The notes under the pieces: generated by a model
What the model was told of the DNA's origin: nothing
The model's input: the letters and a program-made list of their open reading frames with translations, nothing else
Database searches by the model: none
Made by a program: the position numbers and the translations under genes
In this document: positions 37,001-50,131 of the stretch, piece by piece
Layout: every line of letters begins with the position of its first letter
Position numbering within the stretch: the stretch's first letter is position 1
Source of the DNA: Chrysoperla carnea
Lineage: Eukaryota > Arthropoda > Insecta > Neuroptera > Chrysopidae
Length of the DNA stretch: 64,000 nt
Direction of reading: 5' to 3'
Assembly (NCBI RefSeq): GCF_905475395.1
Contig: NC_058337.1
Span: 131,523,960 to 131,587,959 of the forward strand

Positions 37001-38746
37001 CAATGGAAACGTCTTAGTCTGGAATGAACTATATTAAAATCGAAAATTACTTTTGTCAAAATATATTGTTTAAAAAATTTCTTGAAGAATTTTTATCGCT
37101 AAAAGTTATTTTTCGAGTTTTAAGCATATGTCAACTTAAAAAGCACCCTGTATAAAGTACCCAAAAATTTGGTTTAATAATAAAAATATGTAACGTTCTC
37201 AATGAATATTCATTTTTTTTAAGCTTGCCGCTCAATTAAAAAATTTCCAAGCTAAACAAAAAGTTGTTAGACACAACTTTTTCTAGCCATACTGAAATAT
37301 TTGTCGAATTCTAAGCCAGCTTCTATACCAATGAGAGACGTTTAAACATCGACACTTCATATAAATACGAGGTGTTGATCTTGTTAAAAAAAATTTTTTA
37401 TTTTTAGTGAATCACCAGAAAATATTGCAAAATTATTAACTAAAATGTGTTTGGAGACAACTGTTAATAAACAACATCTAGAAATAAAAATTCCACCAAC
37501 CAGACACGATGTAATTCATCCGTGTGATATCTACGAAGATGTTGCCATTGCTTATGGTTACAATAATATAATAAAACGTTTTCCTGATTGTAATACCGTG
37601 GGTCAACAGCAACCTGTTAATAAATTAACGGATTTATTACGTATTTCGATTGCACAAGCTGGATTTACGGAAGGTTTAACTTTCTCTCTGGTAAGTTAAT
37701 TTCTAGTCTTCTTCTAAACAATATTTTTGATCACCTTACTTTCCGTTTTCCACTTGACCCTCCTTAGCCCCCTTAGATTTGATCTTAAGATAAAACTTCT
37801 TTTTAGTGTTCACGAGATGATATCGCCTCAAAACTTGGATATAAAATTGAAGATTTACCAGCCGTACACATATCAAATCCAAAAACTTTAGAATTTCAAG
37901 TTGCACGAACATCCTTATTACCTGGATTATTAAAAACTTTGTCAGCAAATAAAAAACTACCATTACCGTTGAAATTATTCGAAATATCTGATGTTGTTTT
38001 AAAAGATACCAATTCAGAGGTTTCAGCCCGTAATGAACGACGATTATGTGCTGTGAATTGTAATAAAACAGCTGGTTTTGAAGTTGTTCATGGATTATTG
38101 GATCATGTTATGTTATTATTAAGTGTTCCATGGAATCCTAAAAAAACAACAGAGGGATATTATTTACAATCAATTGAAGGTAAATATTTGTAAATCATTA
38201 ATTTTTACGAATTAAAATTCTTATGGGCAACAACTCTAACATAATGGATCGATTTTTCGTAAACTGCGTTTGAAATGTTTAAGAAAATAAATTAAATTAA
38301 ATCTCTCATTTATAAGGATTAAACTTAGGTTTTGTTTTCTCCCTTTCTTGTCTTACGCAAAGTTTTGTAAATACAGAACAGATTTTCTCGCCATTGATTG
38401 AAAGTCTGATAATTTGTATCAGCTATGTCTATTCAGCTCTATGGTATTATCTCGATGTAGATATTACTTACGTAAATTATTTACACAGCCGTATGACGTA
38501 ATAACATGGCGCTGTCATCCCGATTGCTTTTTATCTATATCATATAGAGTAAAATACCTAAATTTTTTTGTTTATTTTCTAAAATTCATTACAGATCCAG
38601 CATTCTTTCCACAACGTTGCGCCGAAGTGGTATGTAATGGTACTAAAATTGGTAAAATTGGTGTATTACATCCAAATGTTTTACAAAAGTTTGAAATCAC
38701 CAATCCATGTTCGTATGTAGAAATTAATTTAGAACCATTTGTTTAA
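31032..38746 (+). CDS. FARSB: phenylalanyl-tRNA synthetase beta subunit (cytosolic)
   Basis: Nine exons (31032-31089, 31178-31233, 31295-31455, 32518-32851, 33739-33918, 34286-34464, 37408-37690, 37807-38179, 38595-38746) join in phase to 591 residues, the normal length of the eukaryotic beta subunit. It starts [33 protein letters not shown], the B3/B4-type segment, and [20 protein letters not shown], the B5 DNA-binding-like fold, are clear. The C-terminal part is the catalytic-like domain that pairs with the alpha subunit. The alpha2-beta2 enzyme charges tRNA-Phe in the cytosol; beta contributes tRNA binding and editing. Long introns 3 (31456-32517) and 6 (34465-37407) hold repeats. Every exon is open; no anomaly seen. 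Confidence 0.95.
31500..32445. mobile_element. possible inverted-repeat element in FARSB intron 3
   Basis: A left segment at about 31522-31561 (GGGGTGTATCACTCAGGGGGG then CAATGTGCTTACTTT) is mirrored, with gaps, by the complement of about 32369-32440. Internal GATTGGCTGCGGCT words repeat at about 31562-31576 and 31669-31683. No coding capacity is seen. The match is diverged, so the borders are soft. Confidence 0.4.
32880..33200. repeat. retroelement-like relic in FARSB intron 4
   Basis: Contains TACACCCCGCGGTGTTACTC and two CCGGGATAAAAA words followed by GTAGGCTATGTGCTATTCC, phrases I recognise from RTE-like or related insect retroelement ends. No open frame remains. Confidence 0.4.
34524..34789. 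repeat. two-unit tandem repeat in FARSB intron 6
   Basis: Unit 1 (34524-34648) and unit 2 (34673-34789) share a GAT.GGCC.TTAAA start, a TAAAT.GAACTA middle and a TTATCGCCA.TTGGCG.GGTT end. The copies are clearly diverged, about 120 nt each. Confidence 0.55.
35345..35510 (+). repeat. dispersed repeat family R1, partial copy
   Basis: Shares TTTAGTCCCAAGATTGTAAC, CGCTTAAAATATTGATGCTA and CCGTCCGTCTGTCC with the full copies at 39901-40529 and 49528-50131. Confidence 0.6.
35537..35975. repeat. retroelement tail with (AAAC)n-type run
   Basis: Starts CTACTAGAGTGATACCCACC and ends with CGTGAAAGCGTAACAAACAA, more AAAC units, and CTTACTTTCGCATTTATAAT. This closing signature is widespread at the ends of insect repeats; I judge it a non-LTR or Helitron-like terminus but cannot settle the class. 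Confidence 0.45.
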
Positions 38747-40902
38747 AATTTGTCTCACTTTTGTTTTTTTTTTTTTTAAATTAAAAAAATATATTAAATA
38801 GTTTTAAAAATTATAAATTATTAAAAAATATTTGGATGTGTTTATTTTTTACTACATACAGAAGTACATTTTGTAACAATTTCGAAATTCTAAATGATTG
38901 TAGTTTTGAAACTTCTCATTTTTCTAAATTTCATTTCAATTTTTAACTCGCATATTATCGAAATCTAATCAAAAAACTAAATTTCCCCACTAAAAGGACT
39001 CTGAATTTGATCAAGTAGGAAAAAAGCTCGCCAGCAACATATCATTAAAATGCTTGTTTATTGAAATAAAGTTTTTGTCTTTTCATGTTATTGAAAACAT
39101 GAAATATCTTCATAAAATAGAGGGAGATGCTTGAAGAGTTGACACAACCAAAGGGTACTTTCTTAACATAAACTCAATTCACATACAAATCTTTAACTGC
39201 CCTGACTATTTAAATAGAAATAGTGTAAATGTACGAAAAACACTAAAAACTGCTAAAACCTTATTTTTTGTATAAAGAAGAAAGGCTAGAATCTTGGCTA
39301 TCCCAAAAGTTATTCTCTTAATACTAACTTAGCTCATACATAATTATCAACCCCCTAACTCAACTTGAAAGAGCTATAGATGTGTTCAAAGCCTCAATGA
39401 TTGCGAAAAAAAAGATATTTCGACATAAAAAAGGAGGAAGGGGTGGTGTGATATGTTGACACTGCCTGAACATACATACCAATTTTCAACACTCTACTAG
39501 CACAACAGATGTGTGAAGTCATGAAAACATCGATAAAAGCGGTTTACTACTGAGAATCTACCCCAAATTGCTGAAATGAGGCCCGGATAACATTCATCCG
39601 CAATACCAAATTTCTACATACTGAATTTCAATCTATTTGAGCTAAAGAAAGCCGCTAGGGATGCCAACAGTAGCAGATGTTAGAAAACATATACTAGCGC
39701 GACAACATCTAAGGGCTGTCGAAATTTATAAAGTTTAGATTATTTGTACGTGAAGGGTTGATTTACGAAGGCTAAAAAGGGGGTAAAGGCAAAATTTTAT
39801 CAAAAGCGGTGCCTAATATTATTAAAACGGCTCTGTATTTTGTTTAAAAAAGCGCCTTGCGATCACCATCAAATTCGCCGCTGTTCATACCCACTACAGT
39901 CTTATTATACCATGTATATATGAAATATACATAGTATATTAAGTTTCGTCCCAAGTTTGTAACGCTTAAAAATATTGATGCTACGAACAAAATTTTGGTA
40001 TAGGTGTTCATAGAATCACCTAATTAATCCATTTCCGGTTGTCCGTCCGTCTGTGGACACGATAACTCAAAAACGAAAAAAGATATCGATCTGAAATATT
40101 TACAGCGTACTCAGGATGTAAAAAGTCAGGTCAAGTTCGTAAATGAGCATCATAGGTCAATTGGGTCCATCTTGTAAACCGTTAGAGATAGAACAAAAGT
40201 TTAAATGTAAAAAATGTTGCTTATAAAAAAATAAAAAACTTTTGTTTGAAACATTTTTTTGTAAACATCACTGTTTACCCACGAGGGCGTTAATTAGGTG
40301 CAAATTTTATAGTATGTATTAATATAGGAATATCAAAGTGAATATCTTTTGTTATTTACGTGACGTCAAAAAAACAAACGATTGCGCATCAACACTTGCG
40401 CATTATATGAGAATATCAGTTAAATATGTCAGATATGTATGTATGTGAAATGTGACAGAGTTATCAACACTGCCTATAGATGGTATTTCAACAATTAACT
40501 CAGTCAATTGTTTGTTTTCACTTGTTATTAACTAGTTTGAATATTTAAAGATCTATTCATCAGTTCTTCTTTATTCTGACGAAAGGAAGGCAAATTTCTA
40601 AATGTGAAAATTGGTCATAATCTCCTTAACTTTGAAGGTTAGAGTCTAGAAAGCTTTGCAGAAAATAAAAATAAATTTTTTCTTTCTCATTTGTTTTTTA
40701 TTTAAAATAAAATAAATAGTATAAAACAATTATAAATTAATTATTTAAAAATAATGTATAAATTATAAACTAAAATCTTACAAAACTAAATAAACAGGAA
40801 AATATCTTATTTTCATTACCTATATGAGCTATTCATTTTCATTAAAGAAAATTTACAAGAGACGGAGGAAATAGCAACACAAAAAGGCAATGAAAACATT
40901 TA
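38747..40902. other. intergenic region between FARSB and FMO
   Basis: Holds an ATTAAA near 38797 that may serve FARSB polyadenylation, otherwise AT-rich DNA without a supported gene, and the R1 repeat at 39901-40529. Confidence 0.5.
39901..40529 (+). repeat. dispersed repeat family R1, copy in plus orientation
   Basis: About 630 bp. Includes TTGTAACGCTTAAAAATATT, GATGCTACGAAC, GTCCGTCCGTCTGTGGACAC and TGTAAACATCACTGTTTACC. The same blocks occur in the same order on the minus strand at 49528-50131. Non-coding. Confidence 0.75.
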
Positions 40903-43900
40903 TTAAGCTACGAGGGCCTGACATCGACATTGACACGTACTACCCATTGCACTATCAAGTCGTACGAAATTATTTTCATCGACAATACGATATACATCAT
41001 TACGATAATTTAAGAAGTCCTCCATTAACCTTCGCATACTCTCTTTATGGAGTTTGATCATTACCGGTGGAATTGGTTTTAAATTCGCCATTGATGCAAG
41101 ATCTGCATAGTATTTCTCTTGTGCTGGGCCCATTAAATGAGCTTGTCGTTTAGTATAGCCACGTGCCCAACGTGCGGCCATTTCTTCATCGGTATCTTTT
41201 TGCATGTCTTCTTTGTTTGGTAATTGAAGAGTACCATTCAGGGTGGCAATGAAGAAACGTGCTTGTAAATCAAACATGTGGAAGGTACATACGTAGAATG
41301 GAATACCCACGAAACCCATTGTTGGATAATTTATGTTGACGATGTGTTTGTAAAGTGGTTTGATGTAGTTATCATCTACGGTGATACCACATTCTTCGCT
41401 TAGGAATGGGAAACTGTAATTGTAACCTAAAACAAAAAAATTTTTGATAAGTATTTAGCTTTGGAATGGATTTCAATGTTGTGGGGAATCAAATTTATCT
41501 TCAATAGTATGTAATTCCTGGTCTCATGAGCTCTCGAGGAATACGAACTCTTGTTGAAGCAAATACATGAGATATCTTTATGGAGTTTTGTCATCTCAAA
41601 AAGACCAAAAACATTCAGTGGAAATTTTCTTTGAGAATAATAAATTTTGCTATCGAAGAGATTAGTGGTGGAAAAGAAATTTAACTTACCGGTGCAATAG
41701 AAGATGATATCAACATGATGTACACTTTTATCAGAGAATTCCACTTCATTTTCATGGACTAGAGCCACATCAGGAACTTGAACAATTTTTTCTGGGAATA
41801 CCGTTGTCATACTATCCTGGATATGATGACTTAGATAAACTTTATCAGCCTTTTGTGAAATTTGTATTGCTAAATCTAAACCCGATGGACCAGCACCAAT
41901 TACAAGTACAGTTTTATTCTCGAACACATTTGGATCTCGATAGTTATGACTATGTTCCTGAAGTCCTTTGAAGTTTTTGATACCTTTCAGATTTGGAATA
42001 TTTGGTGTATTGTAATGTCCATTGCATACCATCACAGCATCGAATGTGTAACTGGCTTCGATTTTTGTGCGCACATCCATTGAGACAATTTCCCATTTAT
42101 CTTCGAGGGTGCGAACCGTTTTTACATGTTGGAAATACTATAAAAAAAAAACAACATTGAATTTTAGTGAAAAAAAGTAACTTCAAGTTAATTGTTTAAG
42201 CATCCTATTTATACTGACTTGATTATCAAGTACTTTAAATAAAAGTTACTTGTTTTTAAAAGGGCTCATTTGTTGGGCTTTCAATTTTTCTTTCTCAGTT
42301 TAAGAAGAACGAACAATGAAGTCACATCAATTCACGTTTCGAAAAAAGAAGGCAAAAGAATTAGATTAGTGAACGCGATTGAGTGTTACAAAATTAGGAA
42401 AGATAGATTCCGATTAACATTTTTAATCGCTACAAACTGGAGACTAAAATCGTTATATTTTTTGAGAAAAAAAAACTTACTTTGATATGTTCTTTGACGC
42501 CGAAATGCTGTGCGTATAAATCGAGGAAATTAAGAATTTTCTTTTGTGGGACATAAGAACATTGATCTTCAGGTACTGGAAAATCTGGGAAACCCATCAT
42601 TTCTTTTGGTAAATTTGTTCTGAAAGCAAGAAAAAATATAAATTAATAAAATATTAAAATTTCCAAAAAAAAAAAAAATTTGATTGTGTAATGTATTGCT
42701 AAGAAAATTAGATCGATTTTGATATTAAGATAAAAAATTCTAATCTGAAAAATCTCCCAGAATATGAATACTAATTTGCATAAGTTTAATAATTATCTCC
42801 AAAGCTGTCAACCCTAAGATCTAAGTTGGTTAAAGCGTAACCAATTCCGTACGCGGTATGCCTAGGGTAACAGGTGTGATTCCTGTCGTTACAACAAAAC
42901 AATTTAATTAATGGTGGTGATGTACTCTAGCCTCTCAAAATAATTGAGGAGCTGATAAATGCAATTATCAGCGAAAAAGATGGTAGAACACATATATGGT
43001 GTCACAATGGGCCCATGCCCTAAGTGTGTCTCCCGGCAGCTAATATTACCATTATTTCCGAATTACCGGAAAGAGAGTTTTCAATACCAATTAATCTTAT
43101 TCGTTTTATGTCATAGATATCGTAGCTGAATTAGTGAGATTATTTTTCAAATAAATGATTTAATATTACATAAGATTGGGACATCAAAAAAATATTTGTC
43201 AAAGATCAAATAAATCATCGGATTGTTCAAAGTACTTTCAAAATTTATCTCAATTAAATTTTTTATTGAAATATTACATAAAATGCGTTTTTTTTTTAAA
43301 TTCAAATCTAATAGTTCTGTTTTACACTACACAAAGAAATGATCAGCTTAGTTTTAATTTGTTAGCACAATTTTTTGTAGTAGTGTAAAACAACTATAAA
43401 AAAATGACATTAATTTTTTTTTCGTCATTATAATATCTTTATTCTTATTAAATTATGAATAATATATTTATTACAGATGTGTTGTTTATCAAAAACATAT
43501 CCAGTTTAGTACTGGATTTTATTTACTAAACTGATAACCTTTGTTTTCAGATTTTGTTTTTTATTTTAAGTTACAGGTCAATTTTAATATTTAATTTTAT
43601 TTTATTACAATGTTGTAAATATATTTTCCATTAATAATGTCGATTTAAAAAAAATAATTGGAGTAAATGAAACATGTGCTCTAAATAATCGACCCGTGTA
43701 TGCTCCCAAAAAGTTGGTACAATCAGAATATAGTTTCATTCATACAAAATTTAATTAAAAATCGACCAAAATATTTTTTAAATTTTGTTAAAATTCGTAA
43801 ACCAACACTGGTAGGCAGTTATTTTTATTTCAAAGTACTTAAAGATTTTATGAGATGAGAAGAGAAATAGTTTCATGTCCCTAAAATTTTTAAATTTTCA

Positions 43901-46900
43901 TTTCTTTGTTCATATCGGCAATTTATTATCCTGTTAGCAATGCAAATTGCCTATCTAATTACTATATATTATACTGTCATACAGGTAATTTTACGACTTG
44001 CACAAACAAACACGACTTTGCAACTTCATATTCCATGTTATATCATTCATTGATATAATCGATTCTGAGTAAGCGTAGCAGCAAATTCAGATCTTTCCTG
44101 AATTTGGCCTACATATAAATTTAAATTTTTAAGCATCTCTGCTTAAGTATTGTTGTACTTATGACATTTTATCTCGATTTAGGGCAAAAATTACTGATTT
44201 TAACAATATACCCCCCCCCCCTGTGGCCGAATGCTTGGTAGGTCTTTGATTTCTCTCATAGTTTGCTCACCCAACTTGCTTCGATTGTATTAAATGTTGA
44301 TTTCATCAAATAGGGCAATAAAGGTTGTAAGTTAACTTGTTAACTTACAACTGTAAACAAATTGTTTAGGTAAATAATCATATTAACATATATTTTTGAA
44401 ATTCGAAATGAAAGAGAATTGTTATAATATTCATTTCAATTTGTGTTTTTTCATCGAATAAAATTTAACATCAAATTTTTAAAAAAATTTTGTAGGCAAC
44501 TTAAATAATGGTTATGTTATTAAGATTGCCTATATTATTTTTGTGTGTGCATTTTTTCTGTATTTAATTTTTTAGGATTTTGTTATTCTAATATTTGTAA
44601 GGGTTTTATAAGTTTAATGCAAAAGTTAAAAAAGGTTAGATATTTTAATTATTAAGACAGAATTTGTTTTTTATCTTATTAAAATGATGGAATTGTATTA
44701 TTTCGAGATATCCGTCTACTTATTTGTCTGCCCAGGGCCGGATTTAAATTTCTGCCGCCCTGGGGCACTGAAGAAAATGCCGCTCTATGACTGAAATTTT
44801 ATTTTAATAGTTTTGATATCTTATTTAAAAAAAATTAGGATAACTAATTAATTGCAGAAAATTTATTATGTATTACATATTATTTATTACTGTTCTTTTA
44901 AATTTAAATTAATTAGTGTTATTGGATAATTCTCCAATTTTAGGAAAATTTCTGGAATTTATCAATTCCAGAAAATAAAAATATCAAATTTTATTTTTGC
45001 AAACCTTTATGGAAATAAATTAATTAAACTATTTTAATAGTTTTCACTTAAATTTCCTATATTATAATATACAAAATTTTGATTTGAAACATAATGCATA
45101 AATTATATTTCTTGAAAAATAAAATGTTTATTTAAAAGAAGTTAATTATATATTGTATTGAAAATATTTTCTCACTTTCCAAATTTTGCCACCCTAGAAA
45201 ATTTGCCGCCCTGGGCACTAGCCCCGACTGCCCCTAGTGTAAATCCACCACTGTGTCTGCCTTATAACTTTTAAAATATAGCTCTTTCACTATATTTTGA
45301 TAATATGTCTAGACCTTCAAGAAAGTCTTTTGAAGTGATAAAAGTAAAAACAAATTTTTTATCAGAAATTGTTTCGTAAATTAGAGCACTAACTATTATT
45401 ATTATTATTATTATACCTATTATATTAATTACAGATTTTCAAAGTAGTATAATAATTAACTCTTTTAGTAATACCATTTCTTGTTTTAAATGTATGAAGT
45501 TGAGTAATAAGATATCACTATTAACATATGTGAGAACATATATTCGGACATAAATAACAAGTTTGTATTATAAAAACATAGTGAAGCTATTATGATTCTA
45601 TGAAGGTTTTAAATTGCATCAGATTAGATGTGTTATCAACACGGAAGAAGGTGAACACCTTCAAAACATTCAACGATGCCAATCGATGCAAAATATGATG
45701 TCTTGGTAGATATTTAAAAAATTTTACTATATTGCATCATTCTGTTCAGTCTAGATCTCACTGAACTTTAGCTCACATGTTTGATTTCTTGTCAATATAA
45801 TAATTTTGTTTAAACAATTGGAGGAACTTTACAATACTTTTAATACTTTTTCTTATCATATTACATATAATTTTATTCAATATCCGATGTACAATGTCCA
45901 AGACAATACATTTGTAGACTACCGGATAAAATTTTGAAGGACTATTAAATAAATTATTGTAAACATTGATAAATTATAGTAAAATCTAATATGTATACTT
46001 CATTTAAAGTAGTGCGGCTGTCACGTGATTAGTCAACTAGGCAATTTGTACGACATACATGTAATGAAATGCTCGGAAAATATCATAAAAGCAACCAATA
46101 CCATAGTTTTTTTATGTTTTCTTTTTGGAATGAAAATTAGGATTTTCAAAAAAATCGCAGTGCTTGAAATGTAGTTGTAACTTTAACCATTCTTATCTGT
46201 AAAACCGGCTTTCTTTATAGACTTTTTTCCACCAATAAATATTTAAGAGGATTCTTGAAAAAATTATAAAGATTCACGCCAATCAAAGAATGTTTTACGC
46301 CAATCAAAAATTTGTAGCCTTCAGCATGTTTATTAAAATTAAGTATTAAGATTGTAATTTTGATTTTTCAACAGGTTGCCATTATAATAATTTTTAACGC
46401 TAATTCAATCATTTTTTACAAAAAAACTTGAAGCATTTTTCGTACACTTTAAATTCTTAACGCATTTTAAAACTTTAAATAACTGACCTACTTTAATGTT
46501 TTTAATATGATCAGTAATAAATATATGACTTCAACTTAACACACGAATTAAATCGAATTTTCTAAGAGAACTTACAAGTAAAACAGTTAATTGTTAACTA
46601 GATTTGAATATTAGCGCTTGATAATTTTATTTAATGTTAGAAAATCGAACGATTTTCAAAGGCTTACACGAATTTTAGAAATGTTTTTTCTATTGTAAAA
46701 GTCTACAAATTTTATCTTTGAATTGGGTATATCTTTTTATTAAGACGTTACTAAAAAAATGAGTGTATAGAAATGTTTAAGACCTTTCAAATTTTGAGAG
46801 TGGATTCAAGTGTTAGAGCTTGGATGAAAATTAAGAGTAAAATTTTTCGATATATACTATAGTTTTGAAATACCTACTAATGCCATACATTTCATCACTT

Positions 46901-47407
46901 TAAATGTATTTTATGGAAAAACAAGTGTCGCTTGTTATAATTTTCTTTACAGGAAAATATTTGTCATGCTTTTTAACTAATGAGTATCGGTTTTCCAAAT
47001 TAAAACAGAATGTCCTTAAGTTTACGAAAACAAGTTTCAAATAAAATTTATGGATATTAGAAAATTAATGGAAATCAATGTTTTATGGTCTTTGAATATC
47101 TTTTGCAGTTTAAGCGACAAGGACTGATTTTAGATGGATTTAAATTACTTTCCGGTCAATTTTCTATGACATATATTTTTAATCGTTACAGTCGATGAAA
47201 TAAATACATAAATTCTTACCTTAATCCTTTATACATGCTAGTATGTACCGGCATTCCATATTCATCGGTTCCCACATTATCCGTATACACCCAAGTACCA
47301 CCTAATTCGGCGGCTTGTTCGAATAGTGTAACTTTTAAATTGCTGGCCAAAGCGTGACGAGCAGAGCATAAACCAGAGGCTCCAGCACCAATTATTGCCA
47401 CATGCAT
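40903..47407 (-). CDS. FMO: flavin-containing monooxygenase (exon 3 with apparent frameshift)
   Basis: Minus-strand exons 47407-47220, 42619-42481, 42139-41690 and 41426-40903 encode about 434 residues, typical for insect FMO. Exon 1 has the FAD-binding GAGASG (MHVAIIGAGASGLCSARHAL); exon 2 RTNLPKEMMGFPDF; exon 3 the FMO signature FKGLQEHSHNYR and the NADPH-binding GAGPSG; YCTGY spans the last intron. The enzyme uses NADPH, FAD and O2 to oxygenate N- or S-containing compounds on the ER or in the cytosol. Exon 2 ends in phase 0, but exon 3 needs one more base in its A run (plus strand T7 at 42119-42125) to hold frame. Either the run is misread or the allele is broken. Intron 1 is 4.6 kb and holds a SINE and an hAT MITE. 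Confidence 0.85.
42807..43050 (+). repeat. tRNA-derived SINE (copy 2)
   Basis: Plus-strand copy of the family at 391-679. The tRNA-like head has AAGTTGGTTAAAGCG and a decayed B box (TGTGATTCC); the body has GAGGAGCTGATAAATG and CACATATATGGTGTCACAAT. It lies in FMO intron 1. The A and B boxes are degraded, so it is older than copy 1. Confidence 0.75.
44209..44222. repeat. C homopolymer
   Basis: A run of about 12 C in otherwise AT-rich DNA, inside FMO intron 1; likely length-unstable. Confidence 0.6.
44324..44352. repeat. short perfect hairpin
   Basis: GTTGTAAGTTAAC and its exact complement flank a 2-nt spacer. No T-run or gene is associated with it; function unknown. Confidence 0.5.
44733..45253. 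mobile_element. hAT-type MITE with 8-bp target duplication
   Basis: The element begins CAGGGCCGGATTTAAAT and, read inwards from the other end, CAGTGGTGGATTTACAC. The flanking 8-bp TGTCTGCC is identical at 44725-44732 and 45254-45261. CAG-type termini plus an exact 8-bp duplication are diagnostic of hAT transposition. At 521 bp with no ORF it is non-autonomous. It sits in FMO intron 1. Confidence 0.85.
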
Positions 47408-48963
47408 TTTGTTTTGGTTGATTTATAAATTATTTTTAACAATAAAAAGAAAATTAACTAGTTTTACTGTACAGTAAAAACTGTTTAATATAAACAAATA
47501 AATTATTTTTTTAAAATGTGGGTTTTCACTTTAAAAATATCACACTAGAGTTTAGAGTTAAAAGATAATTGTTGCGTATTGCGTGTTTGTTGTATTCAAA
47601 GTTGTAAACTGATTGATTTTGTATTGGCGCTAAAACTTTTTATATGAATTTATCAAGACTGACCGCCGGCACTGTGTTCAAGAAATGTGGAAGGGGGAGA
47701 GGCAAAACATTATGCGTCTGATATAAAAAATATTATAAAATTTTTTTTTTTATTGTCAAATTTATAATTAGTTTGTTTATAAATTTAATTTATTTCAAAT
47801 TATTGTAAATAGATTTGTTTAAGAAAAAATATATAATAAATTTTATCACTTAATTATCGCAAAATTATTAAGTAATTTTGAATCATAAATGAATGAATTA
47901 TGAAGAAAATTATTGAAAAAATTAGATGAAACTTGTTGAAAACGATACATTGTATGATTCTTTGAACCACACTGTTTATACAGGTGTCTTTTTTAAGTTG
48001 ACATATACTTGAAAATGATTCAAGCTAAAAATTTTGGGTGTGTATGCGCACATTTTACGCAGACGTTAAACTTGGCCTATAGTTTCAAGCGCAATGAAAA
48101 GCTCCCTCTACTCCAGGTAATCGATAAATGAACACTTTAAATTAGAAAATTGTTATTGATAAAAAATGTAACATTTTTGGTTTGAAATTGTTTTTTCGTA
48201 TCAAAATTTTATTTCGTATAACATAAGTATCACCATCTATGATCAGTAATCAGGAGCTACCAAAGATCAGAATCACTTAGTTAATAGTTAATTGTACAGA
48301 CTCAATTATTATTACATAGGTGTCGTTTTTTCAGTTGAAAAAAGTTTTAGTTGCCTAGGTTACGATGTTATATTTGTAGCTATATTCATAGCATGTTGCT
48401 GACGGTGATGACATAGTATTCTGGACTCGAATCCATAAAATTTTATCCTATTAAAAATCATCTAACGCGCTTATAGAAGTTTTCACTTTAATAAAATTAA
48501 AATTTGTACAAAATACCAATGGATGAACATGGAAAATCAGTTTTCCGTAAGTTGATATTAGATGTATTTATAATCTACTACATAAGCAATTTTTGTTACA
48601 TTAAATCTAAGTTGGTTTGAACACGCTGATTGTATATTGGATAATTTATCATGGTTATTTTTCAACGACTCTGAACAATGCACATCGAACATTCAACAAA
48701 AATAGACATTTGTAATATAGATGCAAAAAAAGTTGATATTTGAATCATATTTTTGTATGAATGGAAATATTTGAGCAAATTGTAAAAGATTTAATTCCAA
48801 ATATTATACTAAGAATTTTTCTAATAGTTGTTTTCATTGTTGGAATTCGAAAAGTAGGAAATTTTTTATGATTTTATTTACCCTTATCTGGGTTTTCTCA
48901 CTTTCTATGTGGAAAAATACTTTTAATTTACTAATTTTGTGGTTTTATTCGATGATTCGAGAT

Positions 48964-49290
48964 AGGGCCGGATTAACCATGTCGGGATCCCTAGGCAATG
49001 CAATTCGCGGGACCCCTTTTCTACCGTTTGACCTTTTCAACTTTTTTCTTGTTAAGGTAGTACGAACACCAAAGCAATTTTAGATTTAGGGTTGAAATTA
49101 GAGTTCGCACCCCTTCCCCTAAAATTTTCAGAATTGATTTAGACTTAATCTAATTCAATCATCACCTATTGGCATTGAGGATCCAAATTATCCAAATTAT
49201 ATTATTATCTATTTATTTGTGTGTATGTGAGACCCCTAGCCGATGCGGGACCCCTAATCAGTTTCCTAGTCTGCCTAATGGTTTACCCGA
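48964..49290. repeat. hAT-like repeat interrupted by a TTAA MITE end
   Basis: Begins AGGGCCGGATTAACC and closes near TGCCTAATGGTTTACCC, with repeated GGACCCCT words. Sequence from 49056, after TTAA at 49052-49055, matches the right end of the MITE at 1914-2200 read inwards (AGGTAGTACGAACACC and then CAATTTTAGATTTAGGGTTG). Confidence 0.5.
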
Positions 49291-49527
49291 TGGATGATGA
49301 ATGGTTGATCCGATTCATAAGAGTACAATTGGAAACTTTGTTTATCGGATCCAATTTTTTTTCTATGATCGGTTTTGAATAAATTCATGAATGTTATGAG
49401 ACATCGCCCAATTATAATTAGCTTTCGACAGCGAATTATAATCTTTGGAAATTAAAATTAAATATTTTAGTTTACTGATGTTAATTAAACAACCCCGATT
49501 ACGAAAATAATTATCTTCATTAAAAAA

Positions 49528-50131
49528 ACAAGTGAAAATAAACAATTGGCTGTGTTAATTGTTGAAATACCATGTATAGACAGCTTTGATTACTCTATCA
49601 CATTACAAATACATACATGTCACACATATATAACTGATAATCCCATATTAATGCATACTATAAAATTTGCATCTAATGTGTGCCCTCGTGAGTAAACAGT
49701 GATGTTTACAAAAAAAATGTTTCAAACAAAAGTTGTTTATTTTTTGATTTGAACATTTTTTACATTTATCCTTTTGTTCTAACTATTAACAAGATAGGTC
49801 TTACGAACCCAAGACCCAATTGACCTCTGTTACTCATTTACGAACTTAACTTTACTTTTTACGGCGTCAGTAAAATTTCAGCTTGATATCTCTTTTCGTT
49901 TTTGAGTAATCGTGATGAAAGACGGACAGACAGACGACAGACGACAGATAGACAGACAACAGGAAATAGAACAGACGACAGATAGACAGACAACAGGAAA
50001 TAGACTAATTAGGTGATTTTATGAACACCCATACCAAAATTATGTTCATAGCATCAATATTTTTAAGCGTTACAAACTTGGGACTAAACTTAGTATACCT
50101 TGATATATTTCATATACATGGTACAATAAAT
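49528..50131 (-). repeat. dispersed repeat family R1, copy in minus orientation
   Basis: Reverse-complement copy of 39901-40529, alignable over nearly its whole length with moderate divergence. It contains an internal short tandem duplication (two ~38-bp ACAGACGACAGATAGACAG units at about 49940-50004). Confidence 0.75.

Noticed and set aside
37390-37690. Possible missing exon in the 2.9-kb FARSB intron 6
   Set aside because: Exons 6 and 7 join in phase and the total of 591 residues already equals the family length.
49940-50004. CRISPR-like or minisatellite array
   Set aside because: Only two ~38-bp copies with no spacers; a local duplication in repeat R1.
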